Positions 23,830 through 34,100 of a stretch of DNA of 64,000 bases are shown here, piece after piece. Under the pieces are notes generated by a model. That model was not told the DNA's origin and ran no database searches. It saw only the letters and a program-made list of their open reading frames with translations. The stretch is taken from contig NC_070612.1 in assembly GCF_027172205.1 (NCBI RefSeq), positions 28,793,183-28,857,182 on the forward strand, given 5' to 3'. This stretch comes from Podarcis raffonei (taxonomy: Eukaryota > Chordata > Lepidosauria > Squamata > Lacertidae). Position numbers and translations under genes: made by a program. How positions within the stretch are numbered: position 1 is the stretch's first letter; each line of letters begins with the position of its first letter.

Positions 23830-24140
23830 CATTACTCTGCAACTTCCTTCCTGGGGAAGCTAGACTGGCTCCCTCCTTGTTCTTATGCCAGCATGTCGTC
23901 TTAAGACCTTTTTGTTCTAACAGGCTTTTGAGAACTGACTGCTTTTAATGAAAGGGCTGGTGCAGTGCTGTTTTTATTGTAATTATTTGTAGGTTTTAAC
24001 ATATTTTATATTTGTATAGTTTTAATTCTATTAATGTTTACTTGTTTTTTCTGATTCTTTTATTTATTTGTAAGCTGCCTTGAGTCCCGCCAGGCAATAT
24101 GGCAGGAAATAAAACAAATGTGTAAGTAAATACAGCAATA
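23830..24140 (+). mobile_element. L2-type LINE 3' UTR
   Basis: An AT-rich stretch ends TTTGTAAGCTGCCTTGAGTC and then a GGCAATATGGCAGGAAATAAA-like tail, the typical squamate L2/CR1 terminus. No coding part is recognisable. Similar tails lie at 33360-33530, 44620-44830 and 56290-56450. Confidence 0.5.
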
Positions 24141-24789
24141 ATAGTAATAAGGTGCATAGTCCTTTATTGGCTACAGCAGGAGTGGAGCTCATTTGGCTTT
24201 CGGCATGTTACTATGCCACAACTCCCATCAGCCCTAGCAAACAAAGTCAGTGGCCAGCGATAATAAACAAAATTACTGTACTCTAATAATATCTGGAGGG
24301 CCAAGGATTCCCCACACCTTCTACTGCATGGATGGCTTGAAAATTTTGAGTGAGGACTGAAACCAGATGCGTGACCCTTAATGTTTGGTTTTCACACTTT
24401 TTCCCTATTCATAAGATGCACACCATAGCCATGCTGTAAGTAGGGGGTGCATCACAAATGCACACTCGCAGTTCGCAATACTGTGGTGTACTACAGACAG
24501 TGTGGCACAATCTTTCACAAAAATGAATTTCAAGAGATAGTATTTATGCAGGCAAAATCAGATGCATGTCATCTACCTTGACAGCAGGGCATATGTGAAA
24601 GCCCTATCTGGGTTTCCCCATCCCCCTCCCACCCCCAGAGTACTGCAAAATAATTTTGAACTGTTTCAAAGGGGGGGGGGGAAAGCACACGAGTTTTAAA
24701 CGTCAATGAATTTTAGCGCGGAAACAGAAGAGAGCACGGCTTCTTTAAGAAAAAGCACGTGACGTTTTGCACCTTTTAAGCAGAGCAAG

Positions 24790-24951
24790 ATGGCTCTCTT
24801 CGATTCAGGGAAGGTGGAGGAATGCGCCGTGGCTTTGCTCCCCCGGACTTTCAAGCGAAGGCTAGCTTTGCATCAGATCCTACAAGGTAGTCTGAAAAGG
24901 GGCTGGAAGGAAAATGAGCTGGGTGCAATGGAGACATCGCTCAGCCTCTAA
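24790..24951 (+). CDS. hypothetical short ORF or first coding exon
   Basis: The ATG at 24790 sits in a good initiation context (CAAGATGG) inside the CpG-rich segment. The frame begins MALFDSGKVEECAVALLPRT and stays open for 53 codons to a stop at 24949-24951. Alternatively it is a first exon of 32 codons plus one base, ending at 24886 at a CAAG|GTAGTC donor. If joined to the acceptor near 26680 the frame stops at once, so that pairing would give a non-coding or uORF-like transcript. I do not recognise the peptide and see no domain. Coding status is uncertain; an lncRNA first exon is equally possible. Confidence 0.28.
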   Translation: MALFDSGKVEECAVALLPRTFKRRLALHQILQGSLKRGWKENELGAMETSLSL

Positions 24952-25391
24952 CTGCTTCTAAATTGAGATATGAAAAGAGAAAGCAACTTGCAAGGCCGCC
25001 GTATCATGAACCCGGACCGAGCTGAGACTGCCAACTGGAGGACGAGGATGCAGAACAATGATAATCGGTGAATCCGAAAAGCAAGATTCTGCAACCACTT
25101 AGCAGTGATCACCGGCGCGCACTTTGCAGCGCAAACAAGCAAACGCATTTCTTTACTCCGAAGTAAGTCCTGTCGGAATTCAGTGGGATTTACTCCTAGG
25201 CCTTGGTGTGTAGGCCTTGATGACCAGTACGTAGTTCTATTTCGCTAGCAGATCATGAAACATCTTCCTTGCGCACGGTTGAATTGTTTGTTTTTTAATG
25301 TTAAAAACACGTTAGACTTGCGGAGTGAAAGTATGCCTCTGAACACGTGCAGAGTTACTTTTCCTTGCTATTTCTACTCCAGAGTGCTATG

Positions 25392-25540
25392 CATAGGTGT
25401 AGGCAGGATTTTTGTTAGGGGGCGGACAGGACTTTTTTGGGGGGGGGGCAGAACCGACGTGATTGGCCAGTTAAGTATTCCTATTGTTTTGTTTGATGGG
25501 GGGAGCAGCTGCCCCCCCGCTCCCCTTAGCTATGCTCATG
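25392..25540. mobile_element. short hAT-like repeat inside the CpG region
   Basis: The left end CATAGGTGTAGGCAGG and the right end CCTTAGCTATGCTCATG are imperfect inverted complements, resembling CATGGGCGTAGCCAGG-type hAT ends. The middle has G- and C-runs. I see no target duplication, so this is tentative. Confidence 0.45.
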
Positions 25541-25800
25541 CGGCGGTGTAACGTGAATAACTCGGGCTAGAACACTTCCCTGTCCTGTAATAGCTCATGT
25601 TTCTCAAAGGTATGGAGCGGGGCGGAGCCACAGTCCGGAGCGTTTTCCCGCTTAGGTCCAATGTTGTCGCGGTACTGGGTAGCAGCAGAGGAAGACGCAC
25701 CATTGCTGCTGCTGCACGCCTCGCTCAGCCCGCTCCATCAGTGCAGCAAGGTGAGGTGTTGAGTGGCCTTGTAAGTGGTGAAAACTAACTACCAGGTAAA

Positions 25801-28036
25801 ACGAATACACCAGAGTGTACTTCTGGTCCGTTTTCTTAAGTGGTGGGAGTTAACACTGCTACCTGGACTTGTGACATTTTTATTAATTCACCCCCCCCCC
25901 CTCAGGTAAGTGTTTTAGGATGGGATGTTGGAGGAGACAGACTACTAGAAAAGAATCACTTTAAAGCCCATATGATGTTAGTAGTTTGCAAGTACCTGCT
26001 GCTAGTTTGTCAGCCCTCAGACAATGTGGGCTTCTCTTAAAGGGAGGTTTTTACAGCAAGGGCTTGCTACAAGCAAGGATTTTAGGGGAAAGGGGTTGGG
26101 GTTTGCTCTGGTTCTCCTCCCTCCCTCCCTTATCCCAATCACAGGAGTACACAATCTAAAAATACTTGCTTTCATTGAAGGAATTTTCAAGTAAAGCAAA
26201 CACACTTCTCTGTGGGAACATTACTAGGCTCTTTCGAGAGGGCGAGGGTGGAGATTTTCCATGGTATGGGAGTACCAAGCTTGTTAAGGTTGCGTTGGTT
26301 GCAGAAAAAGATTGAAGCAAGACCTTGCTCTTGTCCTGGTTGCATAAATTTTATCAAATGCTTTCTTAAATGCGTGTGATTAAATGGCAAGTTACGGAGG
26401 TTTGAGAAAATAAGGCAGTTAAATGTACTGCATTTATTGGTTACAGCCTCCAAAATCAAAACTGCAAAAGCAAGTCCTGTTCCTTTGACCTGTGTAGGAA
26501 CTCTATTGCTGGTTGCATATATCTTTTCCCCCAAAACCTAATGACTGCTTAAGGGAGTAGATTTTGTAGTTATGCAAAGCTCCCATTACAGTGTCTGTAC
26601 AAGGAGCCACAAACTATTTGTTTTTTAGACAAGTCATACCATAGGCAGTAATCCTTAAATGTTCTCTTTTCTTTATAGGTTGACTGAGAAGCTGTGAAAG
26701 TTGGATCCAGAGCTTTGACACACTAGAAATACCACGTTTTCATGCAAAGCAAAATGTGGACACCCCCCCTCCAATTTATTAAAAACAGGCATGTTCAACA
26801 AGTAGATCATGACCTACAGGTAGATCATTGGACGTCTGTGGTAGATCACTGGTAGCTCAGTGGCTCCCCCCAAAGAAGCTCAACAAGTTTGAACCCCAAA
26901 GAAATGGGCTTTCCTCATCCCTCACAAAAGCTCAACAACTTTGACCTGAACCACCCAAAAGAGGGTAGATCACCGCCAGTCTTTAACTCTTGTGAGTAGA
27001 TCACGGTCTCTTGGGAGTTGGTCACCCCTGATTTAAAATATAGATGCTCTGCCAATGGAACTATGTGCAAAACTTTGAGGGTGAAACTACAATAAGCAGA
27101 CCATGTGAATCCACTTGTGTTTCCCATAAATGCTTTTAAGCAGCACGACTACTTAGAAATAATTTTATTCTGCCTTTTTTTTTTTTAGCTACTTGGATAT
27201 GTGATAATGGTGGGCTAGAAAAATCGAAGATTTGTATTTTCATTTTTGTTCTGCTCATGCCTATGGCAATTACACAGGTGTACATGTTACCTTGTTTTGA
27301 GAACCATTCCCAAATTTCACAATGAAAGTTAGTCCAACACCCTCTTACTGAAAAGCTATTATAATCTTATCTACTTTAAGGTTGAGGATTGTTGGGAAGT
27401 TTGGGTGCAATTCAGCAGAAGAGGGGTCCTGCATGGGTTAAGACAGTTAAGTACCTCCAGATTTCCAGACTATCCCTATACCTTTAACCTGTAGCTCTTT
27501 TACTCTGTCAGGCATCATGATATTAGAATGATATTGTGAGATTACACTTCTCTCTGCCCTGAAGTTAAGAGGTCATTCTGGAACTACCCTCCAAGAGATC
27601 AAAGGAGCCAACATGGCCTTGTTCTACTGTAGACTAATTGGGTAGAAATATTCCTAGTTCTAGTCTAAGTATGTATTTCCTACAATAAACTACTTGGTTA
27701 CTTTTTTTACAAACAAGCATCTCTGTGTGTGATTGCAAGTTAAAAGTCTGCTCTCTAACCAGGACCTTTGCATACTAAAAGGGTTTCAGTAGGTAATTGG
27801 AACCAAATACCAAGATTTTGCTTGGTAACTGAATGCAACTTCATCAGTGAACAATTTAAAATGAATCGCTGTGTATACTTGCATAAAAACCAGGTAGCTG
27901 CTGTAATAGGATGATGGCACTAAGAGTTAAAAAGTCCATCCTCATGTGACTCAAATGTTAAACATAAGTTGCAGTCCCCTCTAACAGTAAGTATCCTGAT
28001 TATTTCAATAATTATGGACTGTGTTGTATCTAAAAC
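25801..28036. other. no recognisable gene
   Basis: Between the CpG-rich segment and the first SINE before AGGF1 I see no conserved protein exon. A polypyrimidine tract plus acceptor at about 26660-26680 could serve a spliced transcript starting at 24.7 kb. The repeated phrases GTAGATCA at 26801-27020 look like an old short tandem or hAT-derived stretch. Confidence 0.45.
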
Positions 28037-28297
28037 ATAAGAAGAAGAAGAAGAGGAGGAGTTTGGATTTGATATCCCGCCTTTCACTCCCCTTCAGGAG
28101 TCTCAAAGCGGCTAACAATCTCCTTTCCCTTCCTCCCCCACAACAAACACTCTGTGAGGTAAGTGGGGCTGAGAGACTTCAAAGAAGTGTAACTGGCCCA
28201 AGGTCACCCAGCAGCTGCATGTGGAGGAGCGGAGACACGAACCCGGTTCCCCAGATTAGGTGACTACCGCTCTTAACCACTACACCACACTGGCTCT
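28037..28297 (-). mobile_element. CORE-type (MIR-like) SINE, copy 1
   Basis: On the minus strand it begins GAGCCAGTGTGGTGTAGTGG (tRNA-like) and contains CTGCTGGGTGACCTTGGGCC, the hallmark core shared with MIR and other CORE-SINEs. It ends AAAGGCGGGATATCAAATCC with an L2-like tail and GAAGAAG repeats. Its right edge abuts the Sauria SINE piece at 28301. Confidence 0.85.
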
Positions 28298-28300
28298 CGC

Positions 28301-28425
28301 GGGGATTCGAACCGGCGACCTTCTGATCAGCAAGGTCTAGGCTCTGTGGTTTAACCCACAGCACCACCCAGCAGTATTTGGGAAGCTGATTATGGGTACA
28401 ATGGGAGTGAGTCCAAGTGAATTCA
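28301..28425 (+). repeat. 125-bp direct duplication, copy A
   Basis: These 125 bp match 29382-29506 with one visible mismatch. The first half is the head of a minus-strand Sauria SINE; the rest is unique flank ending GAGTCCAAGTGAATTCA. Because flank is included, this is a segmental duplication and not a second SINE insertion. Confidence 0.88.
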
Positions 28426-28905
28426 GGGAGGGGAAGATGCAGTACAAATTTTAAGTAGTAGCACTGCAATTTTTCATATTTGCCCAAATCAGTTTCAAAA
28501 TCACACCACGGCAACGATTTTGACTCAGCAATACATTGTTGCTCATGCGAGGGATAGCCAGGCAGCTGATTTCAAGGCACCGCCAATATTGCATGATCTC
28601 AGCCAATGATCTGAGTTCAGAGAAAACAGGCCAGCTGCCATCACTGCTGATCTAAGCTGATCGGGAGGCATGGCCATTGCTGAGGCACCGTGGCACTACC
28701 TTCCCCTGGCACTGAGGAGGCGGAGGTGTTTTTCTCAGTCAACAGGAAAGCAGCAGCCAGTGGACAAACATCTTTGCTACGGAGGGACGGACTGTGGCTT
28801 GATGCACCCCCATCCCCTCCCACTCAAACCATGTGGTGGAGGTCACTCTCCCCTCCCCATCCCTACACCTGATCTCCAATTTCAGACATCATGATATGTA
28901 TATCA

Positions 28906-29157
28906 CAGGGGTCAGCAACCTTTTTCAGCTGGGGGCCGGTCCACCATCCCTCAGACTATGTGGTGGGCCGGACTATATTTTGAAAAATAAAAAATAAACA
29001 AATTCTTATGCCCCACAAATAACCCAGAGATGCATCTTAAATAAAAGGACACATTCTACTCATGTAAAAACACAATGATTCCTGGACCGTCCGTGGGCCG
29101 GATGGAGAAGGTGATTGGGCCGCATCTGGCCCACAAGCCTTAGGTTGCCTACCCCTG
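28906..29157 (+). mobile_element. hAT non-autonomous element (GGCCGGTCCACCATCC family)
   Basis: Ends CAGGGGTCAGCAACC and GGTTGCCTACCCCTG are perfect inverted complements apart from one or two positions. The body matches 17982-18284 without its internal duplication. The flanking octamers are only partly alike (GTATATCA, ATATATTG), so the insertion is older. Confidence 0.85.
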
Positions 29158-29238
29158 ATATATTGAAATATTGTGATGTTTAGCTGCTGGTATATCATGA
29201 TGTTGAAAACCAGACAGTGCTCAGCTCTGTTAAGTAGT

Positions 29239-29447
29239 TAAAGGTAAAGGGACCCCTGACCATTAGGTCCAGTAGTGGCTGACTCTGGGGTTGCAGTGCC
29301 CATCTCGCTTTATTGGCCGAGGGAGCTTTCGAACTGCTAGGTTGGCAGCAGGGACCGAGCAACGGGAGCTCACCCCATCGTGGGGATTCGAACCGGCGAC
29401 CTTCTGATCAGCAAGTTCTAGGCTCTGTGGTTTAACCCACAGCACCA
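29239..29447 (-). mobile_element. Sauria-type SINE, internally deleted
   Basis: It runs from the 3' tail (plus GTAAAGGGACCCCTGACC) to the tRNA head (GGTTTAACCCACAGCACCAC). It lacks about 100 bp of the middle body present in the 7595-7927 copy. Confidence 0.85.
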
Positions 29448-29506
29448 CCCAGCAGTATTTGGGAAGCTGATTATGGGTACAATGGGAGTGAGTCCAAGTG
29501 AATTCA
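29382..29506 (+). repeat. 125-bp direct duplication, copy B
   Basis: Partner of 28301-28425, 1081 bp to the right. Here the SINE head is continuous with the SINE body, so this is the original and copy A the derived one. Confidence 0.88.
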
Positions 29507-29968
29507 TTATTCCTGCTCAGACACTGTTAGTATTGCAGCCCAAGACATTTCTGATCAGTTAAACTGATAACTGCAATCCTTGTCAGTCTAAACTGGTTTT
29601 ATAAGGGACGGACTGAAACATTAAGGATTAAGGCTTAGTCTCAGAACGCCCCCCCCCCAAGCTGTAGTTTAAAGTCACTGAATCTCATATTTTTAAAGTC
29701 ACTGGAGTCCAGAATAGCAGAGGGGAGAGCCTTCCATGGAGTAGTCAGTTTAATCGCTTCAGCATCTCATCTTTAAGTAATAAATTATAACTAAGTTATG
29801 CTATGGTAAGGTATACACCTCTTCAGCTAATTGCCAGTTTGAATGGCTCTTGGAAATCAGATTGCTATACCCAGAAATACAAGAGATTTTAAAAAATGAA
29901 GTTTAACTGCCTTTTGCCTAGCACCTTCATGAATTAAAGTTTTACACCACAAATGTTGAAAGCACTGT

Positions 29969-29974
29969 TTTATT
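29969..29974 (-). terminator. candidate AGGF1 polyadenylation signal
   Basis: The minus strand reads AATAAA here, about 1 kb below the AGGF1 stop codon. The intervening 29975-30972 has no other gene and would be 3' UTR. I cannot tell whether it is the site used. Confidence 0.35.
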
Positions 29975-30972
29975 AACATTCAATAAATAAGTGTTCAACC
30001 TCCGCCCTGAAACAAAAGTAAACCAAGATTCCTGGCCTAAACTCCATTGCCAGCAATGGATACAGAACAGGCCCAACAGGTTAATAAATAATGCTCGTCT
30101 GCCGAGATTCGAAGCCACTCCACTGATTTCAAAACGGCCTATTTCAGAGTGGCTTGAAGACTTACATAGTAATCAGATAGCAGTTTCTATTTTAGGACCA
30201 ATTTACACTTTAAGAATAATTGTAGTACAGAACTCTTGGAATGCAGGTGGAAAAAATGCATGATTGAATATAGTTTTCTTGGAACCCAATGCACACTGAA
30301 AAATTAGGCTAGAATTGTATGCTAACCTTTCAAGGAGAATTCTTGAGTCCAGCCAGGAAATCTGCAATCAGTCACAATCCTCCCATATAAATTCTGTAGT
30401 AACAATTCTTAAAAGTGTATTACAGCTTTGTATATCACGGCAGTTTCTGAACATGCTACCTCAAGACTACAACAAGATGAATACTTAACCCTCAATAATG
30501 TCCTTCACAGAAGAAAATAAGGTTGTTAGAAAATCTTGGTTAATTTCATATAATAGTGAAGTGGTGAAGCATATCAATAATGCTCCCTCTTTTGCTACAA
30601 AAATTCTCAAAGGACTTTAACCATATACACAAGGCATTTTTTTTTTTTGCATCAGTTCACACATTTCTATGAGATCCATGAAGAGTCCAAGAATAGATTA
30701 ATGAATATATCAATTCACTGACTAGGTGGGTTAAAATGTCTTCCCTCATAAATTACCCACAAGTTCTGAAAGTTTAATATCAAAATCCATTCAACCAAGT
30801 CCTGGGCCAGTCACACGTTTTGTGTTTTAAAGAAAAATGAAAACATATAAACCAACCATGTATTGCAGATAACTAGCCAATACAGCAGTCTAAGAAATAT
30901 ACAAATAATCCAACTTCCATTTTAGCATAAAATAAAAATCTATTTAACCAAGGTAACATTAAATGCTGAATG

Positions 30973-31173
30973 TCACTCTGCAGTTTCTCTAACCCAAGTC
31001 AGATCCTTTGGTGCATTTTTCTGTGTTTTAGGCTCCTGAAATTTTTCTGCAAATCTCTCTCTTGCTTTTTCCCAGTTCCTTCTGTTCTTGGTGCTGATGA
31101 TCTGAACCTCTTCTGCAGATGTAGGAGTAGCTGAACCTAAGCCTGCATGCTTTCTGTGCAGCTGAAGTTTGAT
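30973..31173 (-). CDS. AGGF1: AGGF1 exon 14 (G-patch end, C-terminus)
   Basis: 66 codons and TGA (30973-30975). IKLQLHRKHAGLGS closes the G-patch; NRRNWEKARERFAEKF is the conserved tail; the last residues are LTWVRETAE, as in human MPWVKGTLE. Acceptor TGTCTGGCAG. Confidence 0.95.
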   Translation of the reverse strand: MKLQLHRKHAGLGSATPTSAEEVQIISTKNRRNWEKARERFAEKFQEPKTQKNAPKDLTWVRETAE

Positions 31174-34100
31174 CTGCCAGACAATGAATTCTTATAAGCA
31201 TAAATTCAACAAATAATATGCATTCAATAACTTTTAATATCTTGAAAAGCTGGAGAGAAGCACATAATGAGGAAACCTGAAAACTATGTTCTCATGATAA
31301 AGCCACCATCTGTGTATGTGTGATGCAACTGACACTTTCAGCAAAGCTTACCCAAAAAAATAAAAACAGAACATTATATAAAAAATAAGTCTAAACCTAA
31401 AAGAACAGTGGGATTAACAGGTAACAATATCAGTCACACTATTTTATTTTACTTCCAAATGCCCACTTCTACAACCATTTTATTGACTGAAACAGCCGGT
31501 GACTTTTCTTGTACACAAACTGTAGTACCTTCAAATCTCAAAAGTATGTTTTTATTCAGGATAGCCATGAAAGAGTAGAAGAGGTCCAATAAATTATCTA
31601 GCTGAGGGTACACTTCACAAGCTAGAATATATACAGTGGTACCTCGGGTTAAGTACTTAATTCGTTCCAGAGGTCCGTTCTTTTTTTATTATTATTAAAC
31701 TGTTCTTAACCTGAAGCACCACTTTAGCTAATGGGGCCTCCTGCTGCTGCCGCGCCGCCAGACCATGATTTCTGTTCTCATCCTGAAGCAAAGTTATTAA
31801 CCTGAAGCACTATTTCTGGGTTAGCGGAGTCTGTAACCTGAAGCGTATGTAACCTGAAGCCTATGTAACCTGAGGTACCACTGTACCTGCACCATAGTGA
31901 CAGGTACTGGAGGGAATTCCAATATTTTCTGAGTGGAATGGCTCCAAGAACTTAAGAGTCCTGCTGATCAGACCAGAGGCCTGTCAGTCCAGCATTCTGC
32001 TCTTACAATGACCAGCCAGATGCCTAAGGGAACTCCACAAGATTGACCGGAAATAGCATGAAAGCAATGATAGTTTGTGGCATGCGTGTGTGTGTGTACA
32101 CACACACTAGAGGAAATTCCCCACCAGTGAACTCAAACTTCCCCACAAGTAAAGTGCCCTTTGCAGTTCACTCAGCTTCTTTCTTTAATATAATGATATG
32201 GGTTCTTTTGATGAAATATTAATTGCACATTTGAATGACTATCATAGAATAGGACATAGATAGAAAAAGTGTCTGTAAAACTTCCCTCATATCCAAGCTT
32301 TCCCATTGTTGGGTGTTTGTGTGTTGCCTACCTCCACTCAAGCCTGTTTCCTAAAACAAACAGTAGCAGCAACCCTCCTCCCCTCTCATCTAGCACAATT
32401 TGCAAGGAAAAAATCTACTTCCTGTTTGGGCTCACCTGAACTGAGTGAAGTGGTTCGCTGAAACAAGGCCAAATCACAAGACACATCTGAAATAGTAACT
32501 GATGACCCCCCATTTTACTACAATATGTATCTATCATTCATTGTGCATTAATAAAATAGGTTCAATAATCAAAACATACATCCCAGAAAACATACAAAAA
32601 AAACCATCAAAAACTACTAAAAGTAAGCAACCTCAGAAGTCCTACAAAGTTCAATGACACTTCAAATTGTGCATAGGATTGCAGTGTGAGTGTACTCCAC
32701 AGCACAATCCTATTAAACAAGTATCATTCGTTTCAACAGGGTTTACTTCCAAGGAAGTGAAAATAGGATAGCAGCTTTAGTCTAAGCTTTGCCCAATTTA
32801 TACATTGAAGTAGACCTACCGGATCCTTCATTCCGCCACCACTCTTTCCGAGCCCATCTCCTTTCTTCCATCCCATCTTCTCCAACATTTTGTGACCTTT
32901 GTTGCTATCACTAATTTCACTTAAAAAAAAAAGAACTTTTACATGGGAAGGAACTATTTACTTTTTTACACTTTGAGAGAAAACTGTTTTTCTTACAGCC
33001 AAAATAAGTGAAGATACAGTGGCCTTACTACAAATTGTCATTTTTTTGAAACGGTTCAGTGAAATCTGCTTATCCATAGTTTATATCAGGACCTAAATAT
33101 TTTTCTGCATGGTAGACTATTTACTAACAATATAATACTAGCAAACTCATACCTGGCATTTGCTCAAGAATGCGAAGAAACAAAAAAATCAGTGCCATTT
33201 TGAAATTGGAGGCCAAGATCAATGCTGTTTTTAAAAGGTCCAGTTCACTATATTGATTCAAATGGCATCCAATTGTATCCATACACAGACAAGAACCTGC
33301 TCTTTGATCTCAGAAACCATAATGCAAAACCGTCACTATACTCATTTTAGTGTCTGTTAAAAACATGCTTATTTAGACAAGCCTACTCAGATGCATAGAA
33401 ATTTGATGTAATTTTAAAATAGGGTTGTTATTTTTTCTTAATTTTGTTCTATCTTTTTGTAAACCACTTTGAGGCTTTTTTTTTACAATCAAGTTGTGTA
33501 TATTTTTAAGTCAGTAAATACAGTTTGATTACAATTATTTTAAGAGGTGTTCAAATGCACAGTGAATAGATAAACAACTTTCAAAAAAAGATAGTAAATG
33601 ATATGTGGTTTAGAGAACTGGAAGTAAGCCATGTGAATAACTGCACTGCATGTGTGATAGGTTAACGCATTTCTAGAGATATATATACTTGCAGAAAACC
33701 AGCCAACTAGCAACTTACACATGTACAGAGGCTGGAGCATCATCTCTGTGAAAGTTTCCTTCACTTCCAACTGTCTCACGGCGTTTTCCTGCTCTGTCTT
33801 TGTAGTTTGGGTTTTTTATAACTTTTTCATTTTCATATTCTGTATTCTTTAAAAAAACAACAACCAATCAACCCCATGTTTGGAAACTTATTTGTTTCCA
33901 AACAATACATTTAACAATAAGGCACAGGCAATGGGAAAAACAACTCATACACATTTTAGGTGCATATTAAATACACTCAATTCCCAGCATATTATACTGT
34001 AGAGTTTGATGTAATTCTAGAAATATTCCATAGATTCCTTTAAAACCTTGCAGTATAGAAAAGGTGCAGATACGTGCAGTAAAAATGATTGGGACTTGAA

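Larger units (their letters stand above)
4561..24690. other. PDE8B-AGGF1 intergenic interval, repeat-rich
   Basis: I find no host exon in this 20-kb stretch. About a third is identifiable interspersed repeats, entered separately. What remains (for example 8180-12010, 12600-13310, 15000-16010, 22400-23080, 24150-24650) is AT-rich sequence with only short open frames lacking domains or splice sites. A diverged copy of the 421-553 repeat lies near 4661-4740, and a short LINE-like tail at 6001-6057 abuts the BovB fragment. A GC-rich patch at 16320-16700 (starting near CAGGGGTGCCATCTTG) looks like another unclassified repeat. Confidence 0.6.
24690..25800 (+). promoter_or_regulatory. CpG-rich promoter-like region of unknown gene
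   Basis: CpG density rises abruptly at 24.7 kb after AT-rich sequence. GCACGTGACGTT near 24756 combines an E-box (CACGTG) with a CRE half-site (TGACGT). GAGCAAGATGGCTCTC at 24784 resembles the AAGATGGC (YY1-type) motif common at housekeeping starts. Two exon-like segments end in plausible donors on the plus strand: ...CTACAAG|GTAGTC at 24886 and ...CAGCAAG|GTGAGG at about 25750. A plausible acceptor, CTTTATAG, precedes GTTGACTGAG near 26680. The direction is convergent with AGGF1, the position human ZBED3 holds as I recall the map, but no ZBED3 protein is visible. Confidence 0.5.

Noticed and set aside
25597-25788. 63-codon plus-strand frame as a coding gene
   Set aside because: It lies in the CpG block and overlaps a donor-like site; I keep it only as a possible non-coding exon of the 24.7-kb promoter.
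28021-28263. 80-codon plus-strand frame, similar to one at 48391-48927
   Set aside because: Both similarities come from the CORE-type SINE they cross, not from a shared gene.
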